Assembly: GCA_015488855.1 (NCBI GenBank)
Contig: WFMY01000191.1
Coordinates: 1 to 5,960, forward strand
Length of the DNA stretch: 5,960 bases
From: Helicobacteraceae bacterium
Lineage (GTDB): Bacteria; Campylobacterota; Campylobacteria; Campylobacterales; Sulfurimonadaceae
Direction of reading: 5' to 3'
Below the pieces are notes generated by a model. It made no database searches and had not been told where the DNA came from. It saw nothing but the letters and a program-made list of their open reading frames with translations. A program made the position numbers and the translations under genes. Positions 1 through 5,744 of this stretch are shown here, one piece after another (the first letter of the stretch is position 1; each line of letters opens with the position of its first letter).

Positions 1-786
1 AGCGCTGCAACAAGATTGTATATACTAAAAACAGATGCTAATAAAACAGCTACGATGGATCCAGTGGCAAATACACTCACCACCACCGCTAACCTGAGTC
101 ATGTAGATATATATAATGATATTGTTTTAACTTATGGGAGTGGATATACTTATGAGTATGCAGGAAAATGGGACTTTGATACGGTTTCAGGGCATACGCT
201 TCATCTAGTAGATAAAATAGATGCAAATAGTTCCCAGAGTGGCATGGGTTTTGTAATCGGACATAACTATAGAGAAGATTTTTGTGATGTATACTCAACA
301 AATACAAAAGTTGCCTTTGTGACAGTTGAAAATGATAGATTTGGAGATAATGGAACAGTTGGTGTGAGCATCCATTATGATTATTACCTCACAGGTAAAG
401 ATATTGCACTTGGAGTTGATACTGTTGGATATACTGCTGATAGAAATATAACATCAAAGTTTGGTGGACTGAAAAAGCATACGCTTCGTTCTATGGGATT
501 TCATGCTACTAATTCATGCATTATACCTGCTGGAACAACCACTAACTGTAAAATGGGAATACTAATAGATAATACAGGTCTCTATCTTAAAAATGCTAAT
601 TTTGGGTATGAGTTAAAGCTTGGAGATAAAATCATAGTTAATAGTGTAACAACTAATATGAGTGATATATATGATTGTTCAGGAGATGGTGGTATTGCCT
701 ATGTCGATTATAATGTTACAAATCAAGATGTCAATGTGAGTGGTACAGTGTCGATAGACAAAATCATACTTAGACATGAATTTTAA
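1..786 (+). CDS. C-terminal part of an unrecognised, probably exported beta-rich protein (5' end outside window)
   Basis: The reading frame is open from the first base, so the gene almost certainly begins upstream. The first in-frame start-like codon (TTG at 16) has no ribosome binding site and no signal peptide after it. About 261 residues are visible. They are rich in Thr, Ser, Asn, Asp, Gly and Tyr, with alternating hydrophobic/polar stretches and no membrane helix, which is the look of an extracellular or periplasmic beta-sandwich protein. Four cysteines are visible, in the contexts DFCDVY, NSCIIP, TNCKMG and YDCSGD, enough for two disulfides. The two middle ones flank a short loop, PAGTTT. 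The C-terminus is IILRHEF, with no sorting signal that I recognise. The next gene starts 12 bases downstream and encodes an outer-membrane barrel, so a surface role fits. I do not recognise the family and assign no function. Confidence 0.75.
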   Translation, partial: SAATRLYILKTDANKTATMDPVANTLTTTANLSHVDIYNDIVLTYGSGYTYEYAGKWDFDTVSGHTLHLVDKIDANSSQSGMGFVIGHNYREDFCDVYSTNTKVAFVTVENDRFGDNGTVGVSIHYDYYLTGKDIALGVDTVGYTADRNITSKFGGLKKHTLRSMGFHATNSCIIPAGTTTNCKMGILIDNTGLYLKNANFGYELKLGDKIIVNSVTTNMSDIYDCSGDGGIAYVDYNVTNQDVNVSGTVSIDKIILRHEF

Positions 787-792
787 AGGGGA
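785..792 (+). promoter_or_regulatory. Ribosome binding site for the outer-membrane barrel gene
   Basis: AAAGGGGA lies just before the ATG at 799, partly overlapping the stop codon of the preceding gene. The GGGG run ends 7 bases from the start. The short gap leaves little room for a separate promoter, which suggests co-transcription with the upstream gene. Confidence 0.6.
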
Positions 793-798
793 ATATAA

Positions 799-1383
799 AT
801 GAAAAAAACAATTTTAAAAACAGTAGTTTTGCTTGCTTTAGCTGGTACAAGCGTAGCACTCAGTGCATCATCATACACTTACAATACTCGTTCGCTTATC
901 GGGCTTGAGGGTTCTTACAATACTTTTGATGTAGAAAATGTAACGCCAGCAAAAAGAGCAACAAAAAAGTTTGCAGGGGTTGGACTCAAAATTGGTGCAC
1001 AAACAGATAACTATAGAGTTTTTCTTAGTGGTAGAAATAATTTTGTCAGTGGATATGATTATGCTTATAGTCTTGGTGCAGAGGCACAATACTTGATGAA
1101 TTTCTCCTCTTTTATGAACATGTTTATAGGTGGAAGTGGTGGATACATGAACTTAAGATTTGCTAAATCTAATCAGGCTTCAAGAGAGTTAGTTAGTCCT
1201 TATCTTGGTGGTGATGTTGGGTTCAATATTCATCTTGGAGAGAGTGTAGATCTGGAGTTAGGTGTAAGAAGTGTGAAACTTTTAAATCCTTCTTATATTC
1301 AAAACAATACTACATACAACATAGGTAACATAACAAGTGGCTATATGAGCATTATATTTAAATACAGTATGGATGAGTATTGA
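799..1383 (+). CDS. Outer-membrane beta-barrel protein, probably 8-stranded
   Basis: This 194-residue protein opens with a classical signal peptide: MKK, a hydrophobic core at about residues 8-21, and a likely cleavage site at residues 20-23 (SVALSA). The remaining roughly 170 residues contain about eight amphipathic strands of alternating aromatic/aliphatic and polar residues, for example IGLEGSYNTF, GVGLKIGAQ, YRVFLSGRNNF, SLGAEAQYLM, MFIGGSGGYM, YLGGDVGFNI, VDLELGVRSV and YMSIIFKYSM. This is the size and pattern of OmpX/OmpA/opacity-type eight-stranded barrels. There are no cysteines. The last strand ends a few residues before the C-terminus (SMDEY), so the usual terminal aromatic is Tyr rather than Phe. 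The fold is well supported, but the role (adhesion, structure, partner of the upstream protein) is not known. It is likely in one operon with both neighbours. Confidence 0.8.
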   Translation: MKKTILKTVVLLALAGTSVALSASSYTYNTRSLIGLEGSYNTFDVENVTPAKRATKKFAGVGLKIGAQTDNYRVFLSGRNNFVSGYDYAYSLGAEAQYLMNFSSFMNMFIGGSGGYMNLRFAKSNQASRELVSPYLGGDVGFNIHLGESVDLELGVRSVKLLNPSYIQNNTTYNIGNITSGYMSIIFKYSMDEY

Positions 1384-1712
1384 TTCGATTGTTTTTAATC
1401 CCATTATTATTTACTTCATTTTTAAGTGCTGATAAAGTTTTAGTGAGAACGCTTGCTTGTAAAACTATGGATGCTCTTAAAAAAGCACCAATGGATGAAG
1501 AGGACCCTTTAAAACTCAATATGTATGCAATTGCTGATGAATGTATTATCCTTTCTAGGGATTCGCAGATTCAAGTTCTTGGATATGATGCGAGAAACAC
1601 AAAGAAGATGTATGTTCAGATAGTGGATAAAAGAACAGGATATAGTTTTTATGTTTTAAAATCAAAAATTCAGATAGAACAGGGTGGGGAAGAAGCGAAT
1701 TATAGATTTTAA
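1380..1712 (+). CDS. Small exported protein with SH3-like C-terminal region
   Basis: The protein has 110 residues. It starts at TTG 1380, whose last two bases join the TGA stop of the barrel gene in a TTGA overlap, indicating translational coupling. A weak GGA lies 6 bases upstream, inside the previous gene. This start gives a short signal peptide (MIR, hydrophobic residues 4-15, cleavage probably after SA at 16-17). Starting at the next in-frame TTG (1389) would lose the positive charge, and the first ATG (codon 30) would lose the signal. Residues 48-100 (IQVLGYD, then YVQIVDKRTG, then FYVLKSKIQI) resemble the strand order of bacterial SH3-like domains. Cys27 and Cys55 could form a disulfide in the periplasm. 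The SH3 assignment is by eye and tentative. The neighbours suggest it serves the same envelope function as the barrel protein. Confidence 0.7.
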   Translation: MIRLFLIPLLFTSFLSADKVLVRTLACKTMDALKKAPMDEEDPLKLNMYAIADECIILSRDSQIQVLGYDARNTKKMYVQIVDKRTGYSFYVLKSKIQIEQGGEEANYRF

Positions 1713-1768
1713 GTCGCTCTGCATAAATAAGCTTTTATCTCTTGGTTTAGGTTATGAAAAGTTTGTGT

Positions 1769-1775
1769 AAAGGAA
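1769..1775 (+). promoter_or_regulatory. Ribosome binding site for the DUF6629-like membrane protein
   Basis: AAAGGAA sits 4 bases before the ATG at 1780 and clearly supports that start. The 67-base gap before this gene may also hold a promoter. TATGAA at 1753-1758 is the best -10 candidate but is weak, and I see no convincing -35 or terminator hairpin. Confidence 0.6.
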
Positions 1776-1779
1776 TCAT

Positions 1780-2511
1780 ATGGATATCTACTTTGCAGTT
1801 TTAAATTTTACACTTTCAGGAGCTATCGCTCTTGTAGGTATATTAACCTTTACAAAAGTTAGTACACCAAAAGAAGTTGTATTTGCTTCACTTCCAGTAT
1901 TGTTCGCACTTCACCAGTTTACAGAGGGCTTTGTCTGGCTTGGAGTCGGTGGGCATATAGGACAACGAGCTTTAGAGTTAGCAGCGGGTATATTTATCTA
2001 CTATGCACAAGGTGTATTACCGTTTTTAATACCACTAGCTATTTGGCTGATAGAGAAAAACGGTTATAGAAAAAAACTTCTTGGTATACTTAGTTTATTT
2101 GGTTTGGGTTTAGCAGTCTATACAATGTATGGTCTTGCAATCGTTCCTAGTAGTGTTACTGTAGTAAATAATACACTCAGTTATACCAACCCATGGACAG
2201 AAAATCTATATGATGCTACTATTTATATTCTTACAACTTGTGGAGCTTTAATGCTTAGTAGTTCCATAGCTGTTGCACTTTTTGGTCTCTTAAATCTTAT
2301 TGGTTTAACTATTATCTTTTTACTTCGCCCTTATGGATTTACATCATTGTGGTGCCTTTATGCCGCAGTAATTAGTGGATTGTTGTATTTTCATTTCCTA
2401 GAACGGCGTATTAAGTTTTTACAGGATTTAAAGGCAAAAGGTGAAGAGTTTAGTGAAAAATTCAATAATGAGCTGGAATCTTTAAGCACTAAAAGATTGT
2501 TTGGTTCTTAG
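1780..2511 (+). CDS. Seven-helix inner-membrane protein, DUF6629-like
   Basis: The 243-residue protein has about seven membrane helices (approximately residues 4-24, 33-54, 66-91, 99-120, 142-160, 162-182 and 189-207), then a charged, probably cytoplasmic tail of about 35 residues that looks helical. Helix 2 reads FASLPVLFALHQFTEGFVWL. This closely matches the remembered DUF6629 signature, in which a Pro, a (H/Q)Q pair, an EG and a Trp are conserved. Helix 7 has the matching WCLYAAVISGLLYFHF. His45, Gln46, Glu49 and Trp53 line one helix face and could form a polar site in the membrane. The family has no established function that I know of. A good ribosome binding site precedes the ATG. It is followed by aguB on the same strand after a 56-base gap, but co-transcription is uncertain because an inverted repeat and possible promoter lie between. 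Confidence 0.75.
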   Translation: MDIYFAVLNFTLSGAIALVGILTFTKVSTPKEVVFASLPVLFALHQFTEGFVWLGVGGHIGQRALELAAGIFIYYAQGVLPFLIPLAIWLIEKNGYRKKLLGILSLFGLGLAVYTMYGLAIVPSSVTVVNNTLSYTNPWTENLYDATIYILTTCGALMLSSSIAVALFGLLNLIGLTIIFLLRPYGFTSLWCLYAAVISGLLYFHFLERRIKFLQDLKAKGEEFSEKFNNELESLSTKRLFGS

Positions 2512-2515
2512 GGAG

Positions 2516-2542
2516 AGTATATTTTGCAAGATAAAATATGCT
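2516..2542 (+). repeat. Inverted repeat between the DUF6629-like gene and aguB
   Basis: ATATTTT (2519-2525) and AAAATAT (2533-2539) are perfect inverted copies separated by the 7-base loop GCAAGAT. The outer bases AGT and GCT extend this to a 10-pair stem with one G-T wobble. The stem is AT-rich and has no following T-run, so it is a poor intrinsic terminator. A protein-binding site or a coincidence of AT-rich DNA are both possible. Confidence 0.45.
2532..2537 (+). promoter_or_regulatory. Candidate -10 box for aguB
   Basis: TAAAAT differs from TATAAT at one position. A transcript starting about 7 bases later would have a leader of roughly 24 bases carrying the AGAGGAG ribosome binding site. 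No clear -35 is present, which is usual for Campylobacterota housekeeping promoters. The box lies within the right arm of the inverted repeat. Confidence 0.35.
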
Positions 2543-2550
2543 AAGCTTGA

Positions 2551-2557
2551 AGAGGAG
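2551..2557 (+). promoter_or_regulatory. Ribosome binding site that selects the aguB start
   Basis: AGAGGAG ends 10 bases before the ATG at 2568. It lies downstream of the in-frame ATG at 2538, so it supports initiation at 2568 and not at the earlier codon. Confidence 0.65.
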
Positions 2558-2567
2558 AATAAGAAAG

Positions 2568-3410
2568 ATGGTAAAAGTATCTGCCATTCAGATGCAAATG
2601 GCTGAAAACAAAAGTAAAAATATAAAAAAAGCTGAAAACTTTGTGCATCAAGCCCATATAAACGGGGCACAAATCATACTTTTACCTGAACTTTTTGAAT
2701 CACTTTACTTTTGTAAAGATATGGATGAAAAGCATTTTTCACTCGCATCTCCACTGAAACATAATCCGCTTATAGAACATTTTTCAATGCTAGCAAAAGA
2801 GCTAGAAGTAGTTTTGTTAGTAAGTTATTTTGAAAAAGCAAAGCAAGAGTATTTTAACTCTCTTGTTGTGATAGATGCAGATGGTAGTGTGATGGATAAT
2901 TACCGAAAAACACATATCCCAGATGGAGTGGGGTATGAAGAGAAATTTTACTTTCAAGAGGGCGATACTGGTTTTAAAGTTTACGATACAAAGTACGCAA
3001 AGATAGGTGTTGGTATCTGTTGGGATCAGTGGTTTTGTGAGACGGCAAGGGCTTTAACGCTCAAAGGCGCAGAGCTGATTTTTTATCCTACTGCTATAGG
3101 GAGTGAACCAGAGATGGATTTGGACTCTAAGGAGCATTGGCAACGGGTACAAATGGGTCATGCAGCGACCAATACAGTCCCTGTAATAGCAGCAAATAGA
3201 GTAGGTTTAGAAGTGGGAGAGAGTTGTGAGATAACTTTTTATGGAAGCTCTTTTATAACAGACTATACAGGTGCAAAAATAGCCGAAGCCTCAAGAGAGA
3301 AAGAGGAGATAATCTACGCCTCTTTTGATTTACAAGAGAATGCAAAAAAGAGGGAGTATTGGGGACTACTAAGAGATAGAAGAGCTAGCTGTTATAGTGA
3401 CTTAGTATGA
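2568..3410 (+). CDS. aguB: N-carbamoylputrescine amidase
   Basis: This nitrilase-superfamily enzyme hydrolyses N-carbamoylputrescine to putrescine, CO2 and ammonia in the cytoplasm. It is the last step of the arginine-agmatine route to putrescine. The 280 residues start MVKVSAIQMQ, the usual family N-terminus. The Glu-Lys-Cys triad is intact: Glu41 in LLPELFES, Lys114 in YRKTHIPDG and Cys151 in GVGICWDQWF. The segments IPDGVGYEEKFYFQEGDTGF (117-136) and FYPTAIGSEPEMDLDS are near-identical to plant and bacterial N-carbamoylputrescine amidases, which separates it from other nitrilase branches. The C-terminal WGLLRDRRASCYSDL is also family-like, so the protein is complete. An in-frame ATG at 2538 would add ten basic residues (MLSLKRRIRK), but it lies inside an inverted repeat without a ribosome binding site. 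The partner agmatine deiminase (aguA) is not in the window. In Campylobacterota the putrescine would feed the carboxyspermidine route to spermidine. Confidence 0.93.
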   Translation: MVKVSAIQMQMAENKSKNIKKAENFVHQAHINGAQIILLPELFESLYFCKDMDEKHFSLASPLKHNPLIEHFSMLAKELEVVLLVSYFEKAKQEYFNSLVVIDADGSVMDNYRKTHIPDGVGYEEKFYFQEGDTGFKVYDTKYAKIGVGICWDQWFCETARALTLKGAELIFYPTAIGSEPEMDLDSKEHWQRVQMGHAATNTVPVIAANRVGLEVGESCEITFYGSSFITDYTGAKIAEASREKEEIIYASFDLQENAKKREYWGLLRDRRASCYSDLV

Positions 3411-4287
3411 TGCTCTCAAGCTCTTCAAGTGGGGCGGAGATGATATTTTTAAACTGTGTTTTATTAAAGGTTTGTTGCCGTTTTGCTAGTTGAGCAGTGT
3501 GGATAGAGATGAGTTCTAACATTTGCTCTTTTGTACTCTTTGCATCAAGATAGTCTAAAACTTCAACAATCCCGATAGCCCCCATAGAATTTGGCTCTCT
3601 TGTATATTTTTGTTCCAAATAACACACTTCATCAATTAAACCTAAATCAAACATTTTAGAAGTTCTATCTTTTATTCTACTTCTCAATATCCCTCTATCT
3701 ACGGCTATGTTAAAGACTTTAAGATTTTCTATGATGGAAATTGGTGGGTTTATCTCAAACCAATCACTTGGAGTTTTTCCAGAAGCTTTGTAAATTAGAA
3801 GTGCTTTTTCTATCCTGTAGCTATCTGTTGGTGCTATCTTTTGCATATATTTTTCATCTAATTTGAGCAACATTTCATAAGATCTCTCAAGTTCATTCAA
3901 AGAGATAGCAACTTCCTTTTTTACTGCATCATTGATAATTGGAAGAGTAGATAAACCATTAACGAGAGATTTTAGATAAAAAGAAGTACCACCAACGATA
4001 ATTAAGTTTTTGTTCTCATTGATACAGATTTTCTTTACTTTTTTATATAAATCAATAAATATATCTACACTAAAATATTGATCTGGATATATCTCATTTA
4101 TACCAAAATGTTTCACTTCGTTTAGCTCACTCTTACTTGGTTTTGCAGAAACAATATCAATCTCTTTGTAAATGCTTAAGGAATCAATACTTAGTATATA
4201 TGCGTCTAGTTTTTGTGCAGTTTTTATCGCTAAATCACTCTTCCCAGAAGCAGTAGGACCAATAATAGCTAATTGTTTGAAATTCAT
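3385..4287 (-). CDS. miaA: tRNA dimethylallyltransferase
   Basis: MiaA transfers a dimethylallyl group to N6 of adenosine 37 in tRNAs reading U-starting codons. The 300-residue protein has the family's usual length. It shows the P-loop GPTASGKS (10-17), the general-base aspartate in SIDSLSIY (Asp35), AKP (48-50), PTDSYRIEKALLIYKASGK (153-171), AIGIVEVLDYL (237-247) and the tail RQQTFNKTQF (270-279), a form I associate with Campylobacterota. The glycine-rich motif reads GGTSFYLK (99-106), where many relatives have GGTG. I chose ATG 4287 because MNFKQLAIIG matches the family N-terminus. An in-frame TTG at 4311 would add eight residues, but its codons would cover the likely -10 box. The gene is convergent with aguB, and the coding ends overlap by 26 bp. 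Confidence 0.95.
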   Translation of the reverse strand: MNFKQLAIIGPTASGKSDLAIKTAQKLDAYILSIDSLSIYKEIDIVSAKPSKSELNEVKHFGINEIYPDQYFSVDIFIDLYKKVKKICINENKNLIIVGGTSFYLKSLVNGLSTLPIINDAVKKEVAISLNELERSYEMLLKLDEKYMQKIAPTDSYRIEKALLIYKASGKTPSDWFEINPPISIIENLKVFNIAVDRGILRSRIKDRTSKMFDLGLIDEVCYLEQKYTREPNSMGAIGIVEVLDYLDAKSTKEQMLELISIHTAQLAKRQQTFNKTQFKNIISAPLEELESIILSHYNS

Positions 4288-4294
4288 AGCTATT

Positions 4295-4300
4295 ATTATA
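4295..4300 (-). promoter_or_regulatory. -10 box for miaA, probably giving a leaderless mRNA
   Basis: On the minus strand a perfect TATAAT is followed by 7 bases (AATAGCT) and then the miaA ATG at 4287. A start point 6-7 bases after the hexamer falls on or next to that A. No Shine-Dalgarno sequence lies at a normal distance from the ATG, which agrees with a leaderless transcript. Confidence 0.5.
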
Positions 4301-4329
4301 TCTTCATACAACTTTAAATCACTTTTAGA

Positions 4330-4335
4330 TAGAAT
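4330..4335 (+). promoter_or_regulatory. Candidate -10 box for the mqnP operon
   Basis: TAGAAT, one mismatch from TATAAT, follows a T-rich stretch (ACTTTTAGA) in the 75-base divergent gap. Transcription would begin near 4342, leaving a leader of about 20 bases that contains the AAGG ribosome binding site. Confidence 0.4.
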
Positions 4336-4351
4336 AAGAGAATTTTATTTT

Positions 4352-4355
4352 AAGG
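4352..4355 (+). promoter_or_regulatory. Ribosome binding site that supports the TTG start of mqnP
   Basis: AAGG stands 7 bases before TTG 4363. No comparable site precedes the first in-frame ATG (4408), so this favours the TTG as the true start. Confidence 0.55.
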
Positions 4356-4362
4356 CAACGAC

Positions 4363-5223
4363 TTGCAAAGATATATCGGTAAATTAAAAGATTTTAATGA
4401 GTTGGTGATGTTTGAACATTCTATCTTCTCCCTTCCTTTCATCTTTATTGCTATGGTAGTAGCAGCTAATGGTTGGTTTGGTTTTACTCTTCTTTTTCTT
4501 GGCGTTGGAGCAGCTGTAAGTGCGCGTAACTTTGCTATGGGACTCAACCGTTATGCTGACCGTGATATAGATGGACAAAATCCCCGTACGCAAGATCGAC
4601 CAAGCGTTGATGGTAGACTTGACGCTACGACTATTTTGCTCTTTGTTGTTGTCAATGCTATCGTTTTTATTGCCATTGCCTACATCATCAATACTCTTGC
4701 TTTTTGGTTGAGTATTCCTATCCTTTTTGTGCTTGGTTCATACTCTTACTTTAAGCGATTTTCCTCTTTAGCACATGTGATTTTAGGACTTTCTCTTGGC
4801 TTGGCTCCCATAGCTGGAGTGGTAGCTGTGAGTGCAGAGATAACACCTTGGTCAGTTCTTTTGTCTCTTGGTGTTATCTTTTGGGTAGCTGGATTTGACT
4901 TACTCTATTCACTTCAAGATATAGAGTTTGACATACAAAATAAACTTCACTCTATCCCCTCTGAGTATGGTGCTCCTGCTACTTTGTTTATCTCATTGAT
5001 CTTTCATGCTTTGAGTGTAGTTTTTTGGACAATGTTTGTTTGGGTAGCTGGTTTAGGTTCATTGGCTTTTCTTGCTGTGATTTTAAGTGCGGTGATGCTC
5101 TCTTATGAACATCACCTCGTGAGAAAAGATTTTACGAAGATAGATAGAGCATTTTTTACAGTCAATGGCTATCTTGGCATTATGTTTTTTATCCTTATTG
5201 TTTTAGATAGGTTGGCTGCATGA
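4363..5223 (+). CDS. mqnP: Menaquinone biosynthesis prenyltransferase MqnP (UbiA family)
   Basis: This membrane prenyltransferase attaches the polyprenyl chain to the 1,4-dihydroxy-6-naphthoate ring made by the futalosine (Mqn) pathway. The 286 residues form about eight or nine membrane helices. The first polyprenyl-diphosphate/Mg site is NRYADRDID with Asn62, Asp66 and Asp70, followed by NPRTQDRP (73-80). The second is DLLYSLQDIEFD with Asp186 and Asp190. The NPRT-xx-RP context and the N-terminal KLKDFNELVMFEHSIFSLPF are typical of the MqnP/UbiA-like proteins of Campylobacterota, which have the futalosine route and use menaquinone. UbiA itself is the alternative, but ubiquinone is not expected in this phylum. 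The TTG start keeps the conserved N-terminus; starting at ATG 4408 would remove it. The stop overlaps the next start (ATGA), indicating a coupled operon. The gene is divergent from miaA across a 75-base gap. Confidence 0.9.
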   Translation: MQRYIGKLKDFNELVMFEHSIFSLPFIFIAMVVAANGWFGFTLLFLGVGAAVSARNFAMGLNRYADRDIDGQNPRTQDRPSVDGRLDATTILLFVVVNAIVFIAIAYIINTLAFWLSIPILFVLGSYSYFKRFSSLAHVILGLSLGLAPIAGVVAVSAEITPWSVLLSLGVIFWVAGFDLLYSLQDIEFDIQNKLHSIPSEYGAPATLFISLIFHALSVVFWTMFVWVAGLGSLAFLAVILSAVMLSYEHHLVRKDFTKIDRAFFTVNGYLGIMFFILIVLDRLAA

Positions 5224-5744
5224 GTGTTCGTTTAGTCCCAGCACCTATTTCTTTGGTTTTCTCCCTTGCTGATACAGACAAAGACTCTTATGAGAGAGAG
5301 TATCAAAAACTAAGCGATAGTGATGATGACCCAATATCCCAATGGCTAAAATTAGCAAAGGCAAAAGGGGAAACTTCTGAGAGTGATCCAGTGCTTTTAA
5401 ACTTGATGGTAGAACTTCATAGAAAGATAGATGGTTTAGAGATGCTCATAAAAAATGAAAAACCAAAGCGAGTTTCATTGACAAATGAAGCACATATAGA
5501 GTCTATAGGCTATGAGCATTTTAAGTTAAAAGAAGCCCTCTTGGAAGAGGGGAAAATCTATTACGCTCGTATTCATATGCCTGTACATCCAAAAAGAGAT
5601 GTAGGTGTTTTTTTTAAAGCACTCAATAGCTCTCTTGCAGAGATTTTAAAGATGCACGAGAGAGATGAAAAAGAGTGGGCTGGATACCTTACAGCAAGAG
5701 AGAGAGTACTCATCCGTGAAGCTAAAGAGGCAAAAAATAGATGA
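5220..5744 (+). CDS. PilZ-like protein (atypical, degenerate) coupled to mqnP
   Basis: The start ATG overlaps the mqnP stop (ATGA), and an AGG 8 bases upstream lies within mqnP. The 174-residue soluble protein has an acidic, probably flexible N-terminal third, then a helix LLNLMVELHRKIDGLEMLIK (59-78). A beta-rich section follows at about 84-135, containing VSLTNEAHIESIGYEHF and KIYYARIHMPVHPK. A final basic helix runs over about 138-170, with DEKEWAGYLTARERVLI. This order, especially the LHRKID helix and the terminal RER helix, resembles atypical PilZ proteins. The c-di-GMP-binding RxxxR and D/N-x-S-x-x-G motifs are not visible; VSLTNEAHIESIG stands where the second should be. It may therefore work without the ligand or as a protein-interaction module. 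The family call is by eye and moderate. Its function is unknown. Confidence 0.6.
   Translation: MSVRLVPAPISLVFSLADTDKDSYEREYQKLSDSDDDPISQWLKLAKAKGETSESDPVLLNLMVELHRKIDGLEMLIKNEKPKRVSLTNEAHIESIGYEHFKLKEALLEEGKIYYARIHMPVHPKRDVGVFFKALNSSLAEILKMHERDEKEWAGYLTARERVLIREAKEAKNR

Noticed and set aside
16..18. TTG as the true start of the first gene
   Set aside because: The frame is open to the window edge, no ribosome binding site precedes it, and no signal peptide follows. The gene most likely starts upstream.
1693..1718. Hairpin AGCGA / TCGCT around the stop of the small secreted protein as a terminator
   Set aside because: The stem is only five pairs with a 16-base loop, and no T-run follows.
1753..1758. 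TATGAA as a promoter -10 box for the DUF6629-like gene
   Set aside because: It is a weak match with no supporting -35, and equally good boxes occur often in such AT-rich DNA. It is mentioned only as a possibility in the ribosome binding site entry.
2538..2567. Upstream ATG adding ten residues to aguB
   Set aside because: It lies inside the inverted repeat and next to the possible -10 box, lacks a ribosome binding site, and the extension is not family-like. ATG 2568 has AGAGGAG and the conserved N-terminus.
4288..4311. TTG start extending miaA by eight residues
   Set aside because: The extension (MYEDIIIA) is absent from the family pattern, and its codons would contain the TATAAT box.
4172..4593. 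Short frames opposite miaA and mqnP as antisense genes
   Set aside because: They overlap strongly supported conserved genes, have low-complexity or implausible translations, and show no ribosome binding site support.
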